This document shows positions 1-11,296 of a stretch of DNA of 64,000 nt, in pieces (positions within the stretch are counted from its first letter, which is position 1; each line of letters starts with the position of its first letter). The DNA lies in assembly GCF_000143415.4 (NCBI RefSeq), contig NW_003314418.1:180271-244270 (forward strand), read 5' to 3'. The notes below the pieces were generated by a model that was not told the DNA's origin, made no database searches, and saw only the letters and a program-made list of their open reading frames with translations. Made by a program: the position numbers and the translations under genes. Origin of the DNA: Selaginella moellendorffii (Eukaryota > Streptophyta > Lycopodiopsida > Selaginellales > Selaginellaceae).

Positions 1-315
1 AGATGAGGCAAACTTGGTTGTGCGTGTGGGCGATCTCGAACTTGAGTTGCAGTCATTGTGGGTGGTGCCAAGTCAAGTTTTTGACTTCATTTTTGGTATG
101 GATTGGTTGTAGTGCAATCATGCTAAGTGTAACTTCGAGGCTTCTCCCCCTTGTCTCATACTTATGTTTCATTCATTCCTCTCACTTCCGTACCTTTTCA
201 TCCCTTTACTTCTACCTCTACTTCCATTAATTTTGTTCCCCCACTATTTCCTTTTATATTTCCATTTTGTTCTGCTCTTCCCTTTTCTGATCCCTCCAAC
301 AATCTTTGTGTTGTA

Positions 316-1188
316 GTGGTTGACCAGCTCATGAAGGAGTATTCTGATCTCTTTGAATTTGACCTATCGTCTGGGGCCAAGATTGCCACATGTCATCTGA
401 TTCCAACCAAGGATGCTCGTCCAATCAAGGTTTCGGTTCGTCGTCGGTCACCCAAGGAGATCAAAATTTTACATGCAAATGTCAAGGAGATGTTAGAGAA
501 GAGTGTTATTTGGAAGTTGCGGAGTCTTTAGGCATATGAACATTATCTTGTGATGAAGCCTGATGGGAGTATTTGTTTCTGCATCGACTATCATCCATTA
601 AACGAAGTGATGATCCCAGATGTGTACCCTCTTCCTCACATTGCTGATCTTTTGGATCATCTAGGGTGAAGTCGCTCATTGGAGCAAGCTAGATCTTGTT
701 TTTGGGTACTGGCAAGTACTAATGGCCGAAGAAGATATTCCTAAAACTGCTTTTCGTACACCATTTGGTTTGTACAAGTTCTTGGTGATGCCATTTGGTT
801 TGAACAATGCTCTAGCAACTTCTAGCGGATGATGGATGAAGTTCTTTGTGATATGCCAGAGGTGGTTGCTGACTTTATTGATGATGTCTTGATCCACTCA
901 GAGGGGATGTGGGAGGAGCACGTTCGTGATGTTTGTAAAGTGTTGGATCGGCTACATAATGTTGGTTTAAAGCTGAAGCAGTTGAAGTGCATATTTGGGT
1001 CCAAGGACACAATTTATCTTGGGTACCATATTTCACGTGAAGGTTTGCAAGTTGATCCTAACAAACTTGTGGCTATTCTAAAGTTCCCTTCTCCGAAGTG
1101 TGTGAATACTCTGCAACGCTTCTTGGGCAAGATGCGGTATCTCGGTCGTTTTGTGGATCATCTTTCTGATCACACTGCACCATTGTGA
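316..1188 (+). pseudogene. Gypsy reverse transcriptase, broken
   Basis: The region reads as an RT palm in pieces. LMKEYSDLFEF and a basic stretch open it, then a stop at 529-531, then MKPDGSI.F.IDYHPLNE (RT motif with the CIDYR-type core), then a frameshift near 667 into [11 protein letters not shown] and [11 protein letters not shown] further stop precedes 829, after which FIDDVLIHS represents the YxDD catalytic box with Phe in place of Tyr. LGYHISREGLQVDP marks the thumb. RT would copy element RNA into DNA; at least two stops and one frameshift show this copy is dead. Confidence 0.85.
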
Positions 1189-1248
1189 GCGTTCCTAAAG
1201 TCATTAACATCATCTTTCAACTAGTCTCCAAATTGTGAGCGGGCATTC

Positions 1249-1680
1249 ATGGATCTCAAAGAGCTATTGACGACTCCTCCAATTTTGGCATATCCCAACT
1301 ACACTCAACCATTTATTTTGCGGGTGGATGCTTTTGACATTGGTTTTGGAGGTGTGTTGATGCAAGAGAGCTCAAATGTGCTTAGTCAGCACCATCCCAT
1401 TGCGTATATAAGCTGTACATTACAACCAGTGGAGATGAACTACTCCACTATAGAGAAGGAGTGTTTAGCAGAAGTCTGGGGTTTCAAGAAACTTCATGCA
1501 TATTTACATGGTTCTCGGACATTACTTGAAGGTGACCATGCTGCTGTTACTTCATTATTGAAGCAGAAGAACCTAATTGGTCGTACTACTTGATGTGCTT
1601 TGAAGCTTCAGATATATGATTTTGATGTTGTTCATCATCAAGGGAGTTCTATGGCTGATGCTGATGCCCTTTTTTGAACT
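1249..1680 (+). pseudogene. Gypsy RNase H, broken
   Basis: PPILAYPNYTQPFILRVDA, GFGGVLMQ and PIAYISCTLQPVEMNYSTIEKECLA match the tethered RNase H domain that follows Gypsy RT (FxLxxDAS, GAVLxQ, Y.xxEKE). The first catalytic Asp is present in RVDA. The frame is lost after about 1593 (TGA) and near 1676, so the DADALS-type tail is cut. It normally removes element RNA from RNA-DNA hybrids. Confidence 0.8.
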
Positions 1681-1750
1681 CCTCTTCTTTCTCCACTCTC
1701 TTTTCACATTTCTAACAAGCTTGTTATTCCAGCATCTATGGATTTTCTAG

Positions 1751-3140
1751 ATGAGGATTATATGCCGTCAACGATTGTTGTATTTGACATTCAGTGTCCA
1801 CAAGGCGCAAAGCAAGATCTACCTTCTCTTGATAAGGTTTATGAGGTTCAAAAGATTGAGCCGTGGATTCGAAGGCTTTGAGATGGGTTTGAGAATCCTG
1901 CATCACTTGCTAATGACTTGCCTTTTTGGCATTTACATTCTCAATATCGCCTTGAAAATGGCCTTCTTTATTTTTTAGGGACTAATACTGATGATCATTT
2001 ACGGCTGGTGGTGCCTTTTGTTTTTATTCCACGGTTTCTCTATGCCTACCATGATTCTCCTATTTTAGGTGGGCATATGGGATATTGTCATGTAACCAAG
2101 AAACTACACAGGTCTTTCTATTAGCCGGAGATGCGACGTGATATTATCTGGTATATGCATAGCTGCATTTGGTGCCAAGCTCGTAATACTCCCCATCGTG
2201 CTACAGAAGGACGGTTCGAGTTAATTTCAGTTTCCTGTTCATTTGAGTTGTGGCGTTTAATCTTATGTGACCTTTTCCACAATTGACTGCTGGCAATGAG
2301 TATGTTATTATTTCTTCTAACTACTTGACTTGTTAGGTGGAAGTTGGTGCTCTTGCTAGCGCCTCTGCAATTGTTGTTGGATACTTCCTCCTCAATCGAG
2401 TGGTGTTCCAACATTTTTGTTTAGAGTGGATTCTTTCGGATAATGGTCCTGCATTTATGGCTGAGGCATTTCATGTTTTGACATCTCGGTTGGGGATGTG
2501 CCACACTTTTATGAGTGCTTATCATTCACAATCAGACGATCTAGTGGAATGGCTCGTTCGGACGTTCAAAGGGATGATCGCGAAGTATGTGAACTTTCAA
2601 TATTCAGATTGGGATGGTTATTTGCCGTCTCTTCGATATGCATATATTATAGGGGTGCAGAGTTTTATTGATGCTTCACCATATAAACTCTTATATAGTC
2701 ATGATCCAGTATTAACAATGGAGCTGGGTCTACCTTCACGAGTGCCACGAGCTGCCGATGCTAGGTCTTGGGATCAGTATTTGACAAGCATCCTTCCACT
2801 TGTTTAAGAAGAGTCCACCGAACACTTAGGCCATGTACAGGTCAGACAACAACAGTGCTACAACTCCCATCATCATCCACCTGCAAAGTACAAAGTGGAT
2901 GACTTGGTGTTGGTTTGTTTTCCCCACCTTACAGTACATGGTTTATCTCAGGGGCTCCTTGCTCAGTGAAAAGGACCGTATTGGCTGTTGCAGCAAGTGG
3001 AACTACAAGTTTATGAGGTTTGGCATAATGTCTAGTAGGCTGATCCTCTAGAGATTGTGCATGTGCAGCAATTGAAACACTTTATACAAAGGGATTAGGA
3101 GCAGATAATACCACCTACAGATTCGCCAATGCCTTCTCCT
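1751..3140 (+). pseudogene. Gypsy integrase, broken
   Basis: An HHCC zinc-binding module is readable at about 2060-2200 (H...GGHMGYCHV, then C..C in SCIWCQA). The catalytic core is partly present at 2337-2807: WILSDNGPAF holds the second catalytic Asp, and the Glu motif reads SQSDDLVEWLVRTF, a diverged form of the usual PQTDGQxERxNRT. The segment expected to carry the first catalytic Asp (about 2230-2340) is degenerate. About 2870-3130 resembles the C-terminal GPY/F region (KYKVDDLVLV) but has frameshifts; no chromodomain is seen. Confidence 0.75.
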
Positions 3141-3911
3141 GATGTTCCTCTAGATTCCGGCCCATCTGTCACTGCATGCACTTAACTATAGGTAGTCTTC
3201 AGTTCTTCAATATAATCTACTAGCTAAAAGATATCGATACACTCAATATACAAAAATAAACCACACTCTACACAAATTAAATAAAAAATGCTCTTCATGG
3301 GGCAATGCGGCCAGAAGCCTCAGGGCACCAGTTTCATGCAGAACACTTTCGCAAATGACTCTCGCCCGGGGCCCATGCACAGGAGTCCTCATGCGGTGGT
3401 GAAACCTCACAAGGCCTCACGTACTTATATTCACCTTGGGCTTCTGGCTGCTCTGCAACATACCTTACCACACCAAACTCTTCGCACATGAAGCCATACA
3501 TGGAGGAAAAAACCACGTGAGGCGTCACGTGCTTACATTCAGTCCTTATATGTGTTCTTGGCCTCGCTCAGTTCATCTCCTTTGTTGTCCACCTGCGCTT
3601 CTTTACTTCATGTTTTTGCTTGCATGCTTCGATTGACATCTTCAGATTTTCAAGTGAACGATTGTGGCATACCGTGGCTACGTTTTTTGGCAGATCTTGG
3701 AGGTGCTGAAAGTGGCATTAAGTTCGTGGAAGATTGATCTTGATTTGGATTGTATGGATCTCTATAAATTTTGAAACTTGAGTTTATTTTTCTTCTTTTT
3801 CTTCTGTGTTGCCAAAATAACTGGTGTCAAACTTGCTTTTGCAGACTATCTCTAGTACTTCTGGATGTGATCAAGGCCTGCTGCTCATTGCTTCAAAGGA
3901 GGAGATGATAA

Positions 3912-4463
3912 TTGATCCCCAAAGAGCGAGCTCGATGGTTTTGTTGCTTCCATCAAGTTATCGTTCCGCTGCAATCTGAAACACCACATCGTCCACTGTA
4001 CTTTCACAGGTTTCGAGACAGGTACCTGGGAAAGGTGTATTCCATTGTTGTTCCTCAGGAGCTGGACTTGTTTTGCCGCCTCAAGTGTGAGCTGATCAAG
4101 ATGAGGGAGAAGCTTGCAATGGTGGAGGCGTGGGATTGAGCAAGGTTGCAGATGCAGTATGAAGATGATTTCTTCTACAACTATGATGAGTGGGACAGCT
4201 TTGTGGATCTTTCCACATTGAGAACATTGAGCAGAGAGTGTTGTAGCATAAGTTATCTCCTGGAGAAATGGTCCTGGCTCAAGGAGCAGTTTGCACGCAT
4301 CCGCACGTCAAGATTGTTGGAGAGCTCAACTGGAAGATGGAAAAAGGCCAAGGTGACTCATGGGGTTTCAAAACCTTCACTCGGCTTGGTAAGGTTTGTG
4401 AGTTTGAAGAGACAATCGCAAAAAGAAAAAAAGGGGGGGACATCTAGACGTGAAGCGTGCTAG
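3912..4463 (+). pseudogene. Uncharacterised protein exon, copy 1
   Basis: Encodes the same unidentified sequence as 44040-44468 and 54457-54783: RFRDRYLGKVYSIVVP, a charged helix (LKCELIKMREKLAM) and the acidic aromatic stretch YEDDFFYNYDEWDSFVDLST. In this copy a TGA at about 4137-4139 replaces the Arg codon found in the other copies, splitting the frame into 75 and 105 codons. The three copies share the frame, which suggests former coding function. I do not recognise the family. Confidence 0.5.
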
Positions 4464-4598
4464 CTCTCCTGAATGGCTTCAAAGAGGTGAGGTGTCTTAA
4501 AGAGGAGATGATAGAGCTGAGCATGGAGCTGAACTTGGCTTGTGCTCCTTCTTGTAAGAGCTAACTAGCTAGCAAAAACAGAGGAGACGGTTAAGAGG

Positions 4599-4799
4599 AT
4601 GCCTCTTGAACTCCAAGAGAACAACAGACCTTTTTTCTTAAAGGGGGGAGAAGCTGCTAGCAGCTCAGAAGTGGGAGCGGTGGAGCAAGAGGTTAGGGCT
4701 GATGTCATCCCTGTGCGCCAAGACTGCTGGGTGGTTCGGAGCTTGGTTAAAGTAGGCAACCGGGTGGAGGCAGGGGGTTGGGAGCAATCCGAGGCTTGA
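4599..4799 (+). CDS. Small conserved reading frame, copy 1
   Basis: A 66-codon frame (PLELQENNRPFF..., ending GGWEQSEA) that is kept open in copy 3 at 55161-55370 with only a few amino-acid changes. It follows a region with several stops and could be an exon of the segment's unknown gene or chance conservation from a recent duplication. No domain recognised. Confidence 0.2.
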   Translation: MPLELQENNRPFFLKGGEAASSSEVGAVEQEVRADVIPVRQDCWVVRSLVKVGNRVEAGGWEQSEA

Positions 4800-5480
4800 G
4801 GTATGACTTGTCTTTTCTACCTGGTGGAACTCCATCCGAGCATTCCTACTTCCCTCTTTTAAGCTGCTACATCACGTTTTTACTCTTAGCTCGTGTTAAC
4901 TCTTAACTCACATTTATACTCTAATTTCACAATAACTCGCATTTTCACTCTAATTAATTCTTTTTTTTCCTTCCTCTAACTTACCTGGGCCATAAAACTT
5001 ACTCCCTCATATCCCTAAACCTCAGGATCATATGGAGCATATAAAAAACGTGATGAACACCTCTCACTCTTGATCTTGTGGGATTCATAATATGATAACA
5101 CCTCACTCCTACTCTTGTGGGCTCCATAAATACACATTAAAAATTGTTAATTTATTATTATTAAAAAGTTAGTGTATTCCAATCTTGTTGAGTTTATCTA
5201 TATCTACCATAGAATATATGGTAGAATCCTCATCAATCCGTTCACACACAATATCGAGCTAACCGCTTCACATGGATCTTCTCTTGATGTTGTGCATTGA
5301 GTGTCACCACATTTGTGGACCAACTTGTTGGACGATGTGATAAGGACTTATGCAGCAAAAACCTTGGATCTGCAACACCTGATCACCAACACTTGATCAC
5401 CAACAACTTATGTAGAAACTTTAGAAACTCCAGCAGGTGCAAAGTCCGGGCAAAAGTAGAGTGGAATTCAGTTATTCGGA

Positions 5481-6404
5481 ATGTGCCACACCCAGGAATT
5501 CAATCCAAAGCTCTTCTCTTCAAAGTTCTTGTGTCAGGTTTATATCCACGAAACCAGAGCTGGCACCTCCTCTTCAGAGCTCAGCTGTAGAAGATCTTGC
5601 CTAGACAGGGTGGTAACTAGAAACAAGGAATCGATTGGCACTGCTCCTCTCAACACAAAGAAGGTCCAGGATGGAATAGCAAAAGAGATGTTGAAGATAT
5701 GGAAGTCACTCCTACCCAGGTTATGTCAGAAAGAACCAGACCATCTGACAGAGGCATTAGCTGATCGCTTGTTCTTCAATGTAGCGCATAAGAACAGTAA
5801 TCAACAGTATATAGGTGACTGTTCAGCTCCAGCCTTGGGTAGAGGTCTTTGGCCTAGGTGGCATAGGAATGTGGGAGCTTCAAAGACTTATTGGATCTAC
5901 AAAGAGCTAGCAAGCCATCATGTACAGCAAAGTTCTTGTTGGGATCTTATTTTTCTTCCTCAGCAGTGGACAAGGCATGATACAATGAAAAAGGTAAAGT
6001 CAGGTATTTGTTTAACGTTCACTTGGAGCAAACCCTGCTCATTGGATGGCCTCATGACAACCCACTACAACCCAGGATGAAAACTCCACATCAAAGCTTA
6101 AGGCAGCATCGCTTGTGATTGCCTTCTTCTTGCTTTACAAACTGAAGTTATCGAGGTTTGTGATTGGATAATGCTTGATGGTGCTGAGACTCAAATCATC
6201 TTTGTTATGGAAACAACCCCATCACCTCAAGGTATTGTTTTTTATCCCTATAACAGTGGTGCACTGTTTCCATGTATAATTCCTGAGGAGGTCCTAGTTC
6301 CCAGGATGGCCTTCGGTAAAAGGATCAGGACAATACATCAGAGAGGGAAATACACTGAACTGGATCCTAAGGTTCAACTGGGAGAATGCTCTGCAATACA
6401 CTAG
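5481..6404 (+). pseudogene. Uncharacterised two-part reading frame, copy 1
   Basis: Two frames, 5481-6080 (199 codons) and 6171-6404 (77 codons), parallel 56050-56553 and 56723-56956 of copy 3. The first contains a helical stretch IAKEMLKIWKSLLPRL followed by EPDHLTEALADRLFFN. The second contains GAETQIIFVMETTPSPQGIVFYP. A small indel at about 5883 shifts the first frame relative to copy 3. The two parts may be exons (candidate donor at AAGGTATGAT near 56546 in copy 3). Function unknown. Confidence 0.35.
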
Positions 6405-6473
6405 TTTGGGGAGTACCTAAATCTGATCTTATATAGGATTTGGCTCAGTTATCCTGGGAAGGTAATGAGTTTT

Positions 6474-6610
6474 GTCGGTGTTATGTTCCAGGTGAAGTTC
6501 ACTGAAAAATAATTTAAGGAAGAAAACCAACTTACTATCAATCTTGTGAGACATTGCAAATTCCCTCTTGAACTTGTAGCCTCCCTTAGTACCAGGAGTT
6601 GGTCTCTGGG
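6474..6610. other. Junction sequence left of the chromovirus LTR
   Basis: No gene seen. About 6580-6610 (CCTCCCTTAGTACCAGGAG and GGTCTCTGGG) repeats a piece from inside the LTR family (compare 7203-7238), so a broken LTR scrap abuts the LTR end here. Confidence 0.5.
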
Positions 6611-7751
6611 TGTAGCGCACGTGGTTTTGACCCTTTATCCTATGGTGATTTACCATAGGATAACACCATGAAGCGGAATCTAAACCCTCTTTGTGCCACG
6701 TGACAGATGCCACGTTTCCATGCCATGTGTCCATAGGAACCCGAGATTCAGGGCCTTGGGCCAATGAACGAAAGAACGGTGCCAAACTCCCAAGCATGGA
6801 GCCAAGGAGTGATGGAACTGAACCACGAAGCAACTCCCGAGCATAAAGCCCAAGGAGCGAAGGGATAGGAGCCCGGAGCGACTTGGAACAGTCCTAGAGT
6901 AACCAGCATCCCAATGCCAGGACCAGCATGCAAAACGAAGCCAAACGGAGTCTGGCGCTATTTTGGCATACCGGTGGCTTAACATGAGGATATGGGTACT
7001 CCACCAGCTAGCATGGAATGGAACTTGGGTTTAGACCCAAGCTGAACGCAGAACAAGGACAGGCACGCAAGCGGGAGCTAAATTATGCCTCAAGTTGGTT
7101 GGCCATACTTGACCTACCCACTATCCCTACTATACATTTGAAACCCCCCACAGCCCCCCCCTGCCCCCCCCCCGAGGAACACACGCTTTGGGCTTTCACC
7201 CCAAGCCTCCCTTAGTATCAGGAGTTAGTCTCTGGGACAAGCTTGAAACTTACTAAATATAGAATGTCTTTAGATTGCGAATTTGGACACGGGACGAACA
7301 CCATTGTGTTTAGGACAATCTCTACATTCCGTAGATATGCCAAATGAGTAAATCTGGACACTTTCCATAAATAGCATTTGGGACCAAAATGAGACTAACA
7401 CAAAGGGCATGATAGCGAGGGTGTTTGGCAGACACGGTAAGCTATCATGTAGCAATATTGAGGGACTAATCTCAATACGCGAGGGTTCTTGTCAAGCTAG
7501 TGCAAGACAGAGCAAAAGAGAACTAACAAGCCAGGCCAAATATGCTTAGCTAAATAGACACTTAGGAATTCCTTCCTTATGCTCATTCGGCTAAGTACAG
7601 ATGTTAAGCCTAATTTACTAACACTTGGACAAGAGGGGCTAATAAAGGGAATCAGCAGTACCAACCTCCTGCCATCGTGGCAGTAAAGAAAGAGTGTCCA
7701 TAAAGATTTGCCAATAAGTATCTTTCAATACCCAAAGTCACATTCATGACA
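6611..7751 (-). repeat. LTR (3' side) of the chromovirus/LARD2 family
   Basis: On the minus strand it runs TGTCATGAATGTGAC ... GTGCGCTACA, i.e. TG...CA ends, 1141 bp. The purine tract AAGGGGGGAGAG sits immediately upstream (7752-7763 on the plus strand as its complement), as expected for the 3' LTR. Near the terminal end is a perfect 11-bp stem hairpin (TATCCTATGGT and its complement, loop GATTT) at about 6636-6662, shared with the LARD2 LTRs but not with the LTR at 21073-21991. A C-rich tract lies at 7145-7172. Confidence 0.85.
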
Positions 7752-8339
7752 CTCTCCCCCCTTAAGGAAGATCGATGTCCTTGTTGATGCATACCCGAAA
7801 CAACTCCAAAAGTTAATAGAAAGCACACTATGTGGGAAACACACCAACTTAAATGAGTTATGGAGTGACCTCTCCTCTACGTCCAAAGACGTTAAGACTC
7901 AAACACCCTCCGACCGTCACCAACAAAGAAATGACTAACAAAGTTAACCACCCTTGCTGCTCTAAGTACCACTTGGCTTACAAAGGAATGATACATCCTT
8001 GCCCACAGGGACATAGGGAAAAGGCCAGAGGCCCAACTTAGGGTTATGTAAACAGCTTACTTTGCCAGTTTATAATAGTTGTCTAAATCTTCCTGACGGG
8101 GTTGATTTCTTGCTCAGGCCTTTTTGAAAGTGAGTCATCGAGAGAGAGGTAGGGACTTGTGATCAGTTTATAATAGTTATCCCGATGGTTATGGATTGGA
8201 CCATGCACCGAAGTGCCGAAGTCAACCTGCCAAAACTGACCCAAGTAGTAACGAACGAGAGAAACGACAGTTTGATTTATAAAAATATATTACTTTATTA
8301 ATTTGCAAGATTTATTACAAGATTTACAAAATCTAAGCT
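7752..8339 (-). other. 3' leader and purine tract of the chromovirus
   Basis: No coding sequence seen. The polypurine tract adjoins the LTR, and the following 300 bp align with the region just before the 3' LTR of LARD2 (about 34740-34981), sharing for example CATTTAAGTTGGTG and the GGGCCTCTGGC motif. This shared leader ties the two elements to one family. 8160-8339 is AT-rich with nothing recognisable. Confidence 0.6.
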
Positions 8340-8749
8340 TTATTACAATTCTCATACTCCATGACAAGCTCACAAGCATGTGTAAGATTCCTAATAGGCT
8401 CCTAAGTTGATTCACAAGATGGGTAATCTTTCCACTTAACTAGATACTCTCAATGTTTGGCACGTTTAAGCCAGCATGTACCCAAAATAGCTTCCACTTC
8501 ATATTCAGGTTCACCATCCACAACTTCTAGTGGTGGACAAATCTCCGCTTGACATGCATCATCTATAGTGTATGGAGCCAAGAGATTAGCATGAAATACA
8601 TTATGATCATTGGACATCTCCACAGGAAGATCCAACTGATAGGATATATTACCAATGCGCCTCAACACCTGATAAGGTCCAACATATCTCGGTAACAGCT
8701 TCCGAGATAAAGATCCCTTAATGTTCAAGTTCCGGGAAGATAGCCACAC
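8340..8749 (-). pseudogene. Integrase C-terminus and chromodomain
   Basis: Minus-strand reading gives the GPY module (LLPRYVGPYQVLRRIGNISYQLDLP), NVFHANLLAPY, then PEYEVEAILGT and, after a stop at about 8450, EYLVKWKDYPSCEST and EPIRNL. The latter is the chromodomain signature in which the conserved Trp codon before EP is TAG. Chromodomains of chromoviruses direct integration to modified histones. The stops at 8450 and about 8407 would truncate it. Confidence 0.85.
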
Positions 8750-9610
8750 CTAATCTCCCACTTGATAGGATACATCCCGATGATGCTGATCCTTATCATG
8801 TCGATACCTATCCTGAGCTTTGCCAATCACCTTAGTAGCCCTAGACCAACCTTGGTGTAGCTGCTCTACATAAGTCTCAACAGCCAGGACCAACACTTCG
8901 GACATTGGTTTCGGTACAACAATCTGTTGAGGAACCCCACGAGCATTCCCTTGCAGCATCTCCCATGGAGAATAGCCTATAGCGCTGTGAAATGTGTTGT
9001 TATAACAGATTTCTACTGTGTCTAAATGCTCAACCCAGTCGTGTTGGTCCGCCACGACAAAGTACTACAGAGAATCCTCAACTTGAGCATTCATGCATTC
9101 AGTCTACCCATCAGTTTGAGGATGATAAGCCATACTAAACTTCAACTTGGTACCAAAAAACTGGAACAGTGTGCCCCAAAACTTCCCCGTAAACCTCGAA
9201 TCTCTATCCGAGATCATCTCTTTAGGAAGACCACGAACCTGCAGTACTTCATGGAAAAAGAGCTTTGCTACTTATTTCGCATTCACTGTTCCCACAGTTG
9301 GAATAAAGTGTGCATTCTTTGACAATCGATCCACAACCACCATCAAAGTATCATAACTTTTAGATTTCGGCAAACAAGTGACAAAATCAAGTGTCACACT
9401 TTGAAATGGCCATGCCAGTGCTGGAATGCATTGCAACTTTCCAACCTGCTTCTCAGCTCTGCGCTTACATTGCTGGCATATAGGGCAAGAATGACATAGT
9501 CCGCTACATCACCTTCCATACCAGACCAAAAAATCCCTTTTTCAACGAAGCTAGAGTCTTTCGCTGTCCACCATGTCCCACTGCTGGAACATCATGATGT
9601 TCCTGTAGAA
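8750..9610 (-). pseudogene. Chromovirus integrase, broken
   Basis: Order on the minus strand: zinc module (HHDVPAVGHGGQ about 9600, CPICQQC about 9475), first catalytic Asp in SVTLDFVTCLPKS, second in MISDRDSRFTGKFW, and Glu in TECMNAQVEDSL after AYHPQTDG. All three catalytic acidic residues are readable. In-frame stops fall after TVNAK, after QTDG and after EDSL; two of them are TAG where CAG is expected. The core then runs open at 9055-8750 (QHDWVEHLDTVEICYNNTFH). Confidence 0.85.
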
Positions 9611-10270
9611 AAAACTGTTGCAGATCCTTAGAGGGAAGATACAATCTTTTCTTGCTTATAGAATATATGCCCATCCTGAACTGAGTAGTGAAGCTTCACA
9701 TTGGTTCGACTAGCAACTTTCACTGCTTTGCTACTAGGGTTCTGCTTCGACAACTCTGCCCGGTGTAAGATTGCTTTCACCAATGGATCACTTCCATACG
9801 AAGCCCAAACATCCTCTAACTAGTCCAAACTGATTGCTGATATTGCCCAGAATTGAGCCTGAGTCTTTATTAGGTTTATATATGGTTTCAATATCATATC
9901 TAACAAGATTCTCTTGCCAATGAGCCTACTTCAGCGTAAGCTTAGGCTATGTAGCAAAATAGCTCAATGTGTTACTATTTGTATAAACGTTGGTATGTCC
10001 ACCCAAGTAATGTCTCCAGTGTTCCAAGGCCAACAATATAGCAAACATCTCTTTCTCATGTGTTGGCCATCTTCATTGAGTTTCATCCAATTTCTTGGAA
10101 CAGAACACAACAAGACAACCATGTCGCCTTAGTGTAACACCAACCCCTTTGTCACAATCCTGCTGCAACACGGCACTAATAGCATAGCTTGATGCATCAC
10201 AATGCACTTCGAAGGGTTTATCAAGATCTGGGATCCTAAGAACAGGAACCGTAGTCAATATCTCCTTCAA
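9611..10270 (-). pseudogene. Chromovirus RNase H, broken
   Basis: ILTTVPVLRIPDLDKPFEVHCDAS and AISAVLQQD at 10270-10073 give the RNase H start with its first catalytic Asp (CDAS). The rest (10072-9640) is diverged with several stops; FCSKKLDETQ corresponds to the FxSRKL box. No intact product is possible. Confidence 0.75.
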
Positions 10271-11209
10271 TCATACAAAAGCACACTGACAAGCTAGTGT
10301 CCAATGAAACAGAATACTACTCTTCATCAACTCAGTCAATGGAAGAGCAATTCTTGCAAAAATGTGGACAAACTTACAATAGTATCCCGCCAAACTGAGA
10401 AAGGAACGAACATCTGATACAGTGGTCGGGACTTCCCAGGATCTCACTGCTTCCACCTTCTTTGGATCGACCTCAATTATGCCACCACCAACTATATGTT
10501 CGAGAAAGTTTATGCGCAATTGTCCAAAAGTGCATTTACTTTCCTTAGCATACAGTTTGTGTTCGTGCAACTTCTAAAACACCAACTCCAAGTGTTTCAA
10601 ATGATTCTCCAACATTTCACGTAAGACTAGAATATTGTCGATATACAGGACAAAAAATGCATCCAAATAATCTCCGAATATTCTATCCATCATAGTGCTG
10701 AACGTTGCTGGAGCATTGCATAACCCGAACGGCATGACAAGGAACTCATAAGATCTGTACTGAGTCTTAAAGGCTGTCTTCTCTACATCCTGATCCGCCA
10801 CCCGTATCTGATGATACCCGGACCGCAAATCAAGTCGCGTAAAATACTTAGCCTTTAAGAGTTGGTCAAACAAGTTATCAATGCGAAGTAAAGGATAACT
10901 ATTCTTGAATGTGATTTTGTTGAGTGCCTGATAGTCGATACACATCCTCATTGTTCCATCCTTTTTCATAACAAAAAGGAAGGGCGTTCCATAAGGTGAC
11001 TTGCTTGGTTGGATATGACTTTTGTCAAGAAGCTCTGTGAGTTGCTTCTTGAGTTCAGCCATCTCTTTGATGTTCAATCGATATGGAGCTTTTGTAGGTG
11101 GTTTAGAACCCAGAATAACCTCAATTCGATGATCAACCTCACAGCTAAGAGGTAGCCTTGGCAGCAAATCCTTCGGGAAGATATCCTGATTCCTCACCAA
11201 CAACTTCAA
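10271..11209 (-). pseudogene. Chromovirus reverse transcriptase with mutated active site
   Basis: An almost uninterrupted [71 protein letters not shown]. The YxDD box reads VLYIDNILV, so the second catalytic Asp is Asn. A stop at 10571-10573 separates the thumb (10570-10271: FGQLRINFLEHIV, VRSFLSLAGYY). In GYY.KFV the conserved Arg position holds Cys. Length is normal for the family; the Asn change should abolish polymerisation. Confidence 0.9.
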
Positions 11210-11296
11210 TATCTTCTTTGGTACAGAATCAACCCCGTCGCTGATTCAAATTGAGCCACCAACACTCTCAACTTCCATCACTTGAACCCAAAAGGT

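Larger units (their letters stand above)
1..3172 (+). mobile_element. Decayed Ty3/Gypsy retrotransposon (pol remnant A)
   Basis: Reverse transcriptase, RNase H and integrase remnants follow in the Gypsy order (RT, RH, INT) on the plus strand. The reading frame is broken many times by stops and frameshifts. No LTR is seen at either side: the left end runs off the window and the right end abuts the duplicated segment at about 3173. About 150-310 is Ser/Pro/Phe-rich linker without a recognisable domain. Family and order are certain, subfamily is not. Confidence 0.85.
3173..6473 (+). repeat. Duplicated segment, copy 1
   Basis: Runs closely parallel to 53560-57020 in the same orientation, and its first part parallels 44040-45230 inverted. 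It begins near the motif TGCATGCACTTAACT and ends at TATCCTGGGAAGGTAATGAG, which in copy 3 is a plausible exon end and 5' splice site. Copy 1 lacks the zf-RVT exon that follows in copy 3 and lacks the PPR gene. The stretch 4800-5290 is AT-rich and has no gene that I can see, but it is conserved with 55370-55860. The same blocks in the same order show segmental duplication. Confidence 0.85.

Noticed and set aside
6606-6610. Target duplication for the 6611-21991 chromovirus
   Set aside because: Left CTGGG and right CTCTC do not match in either phase tried.
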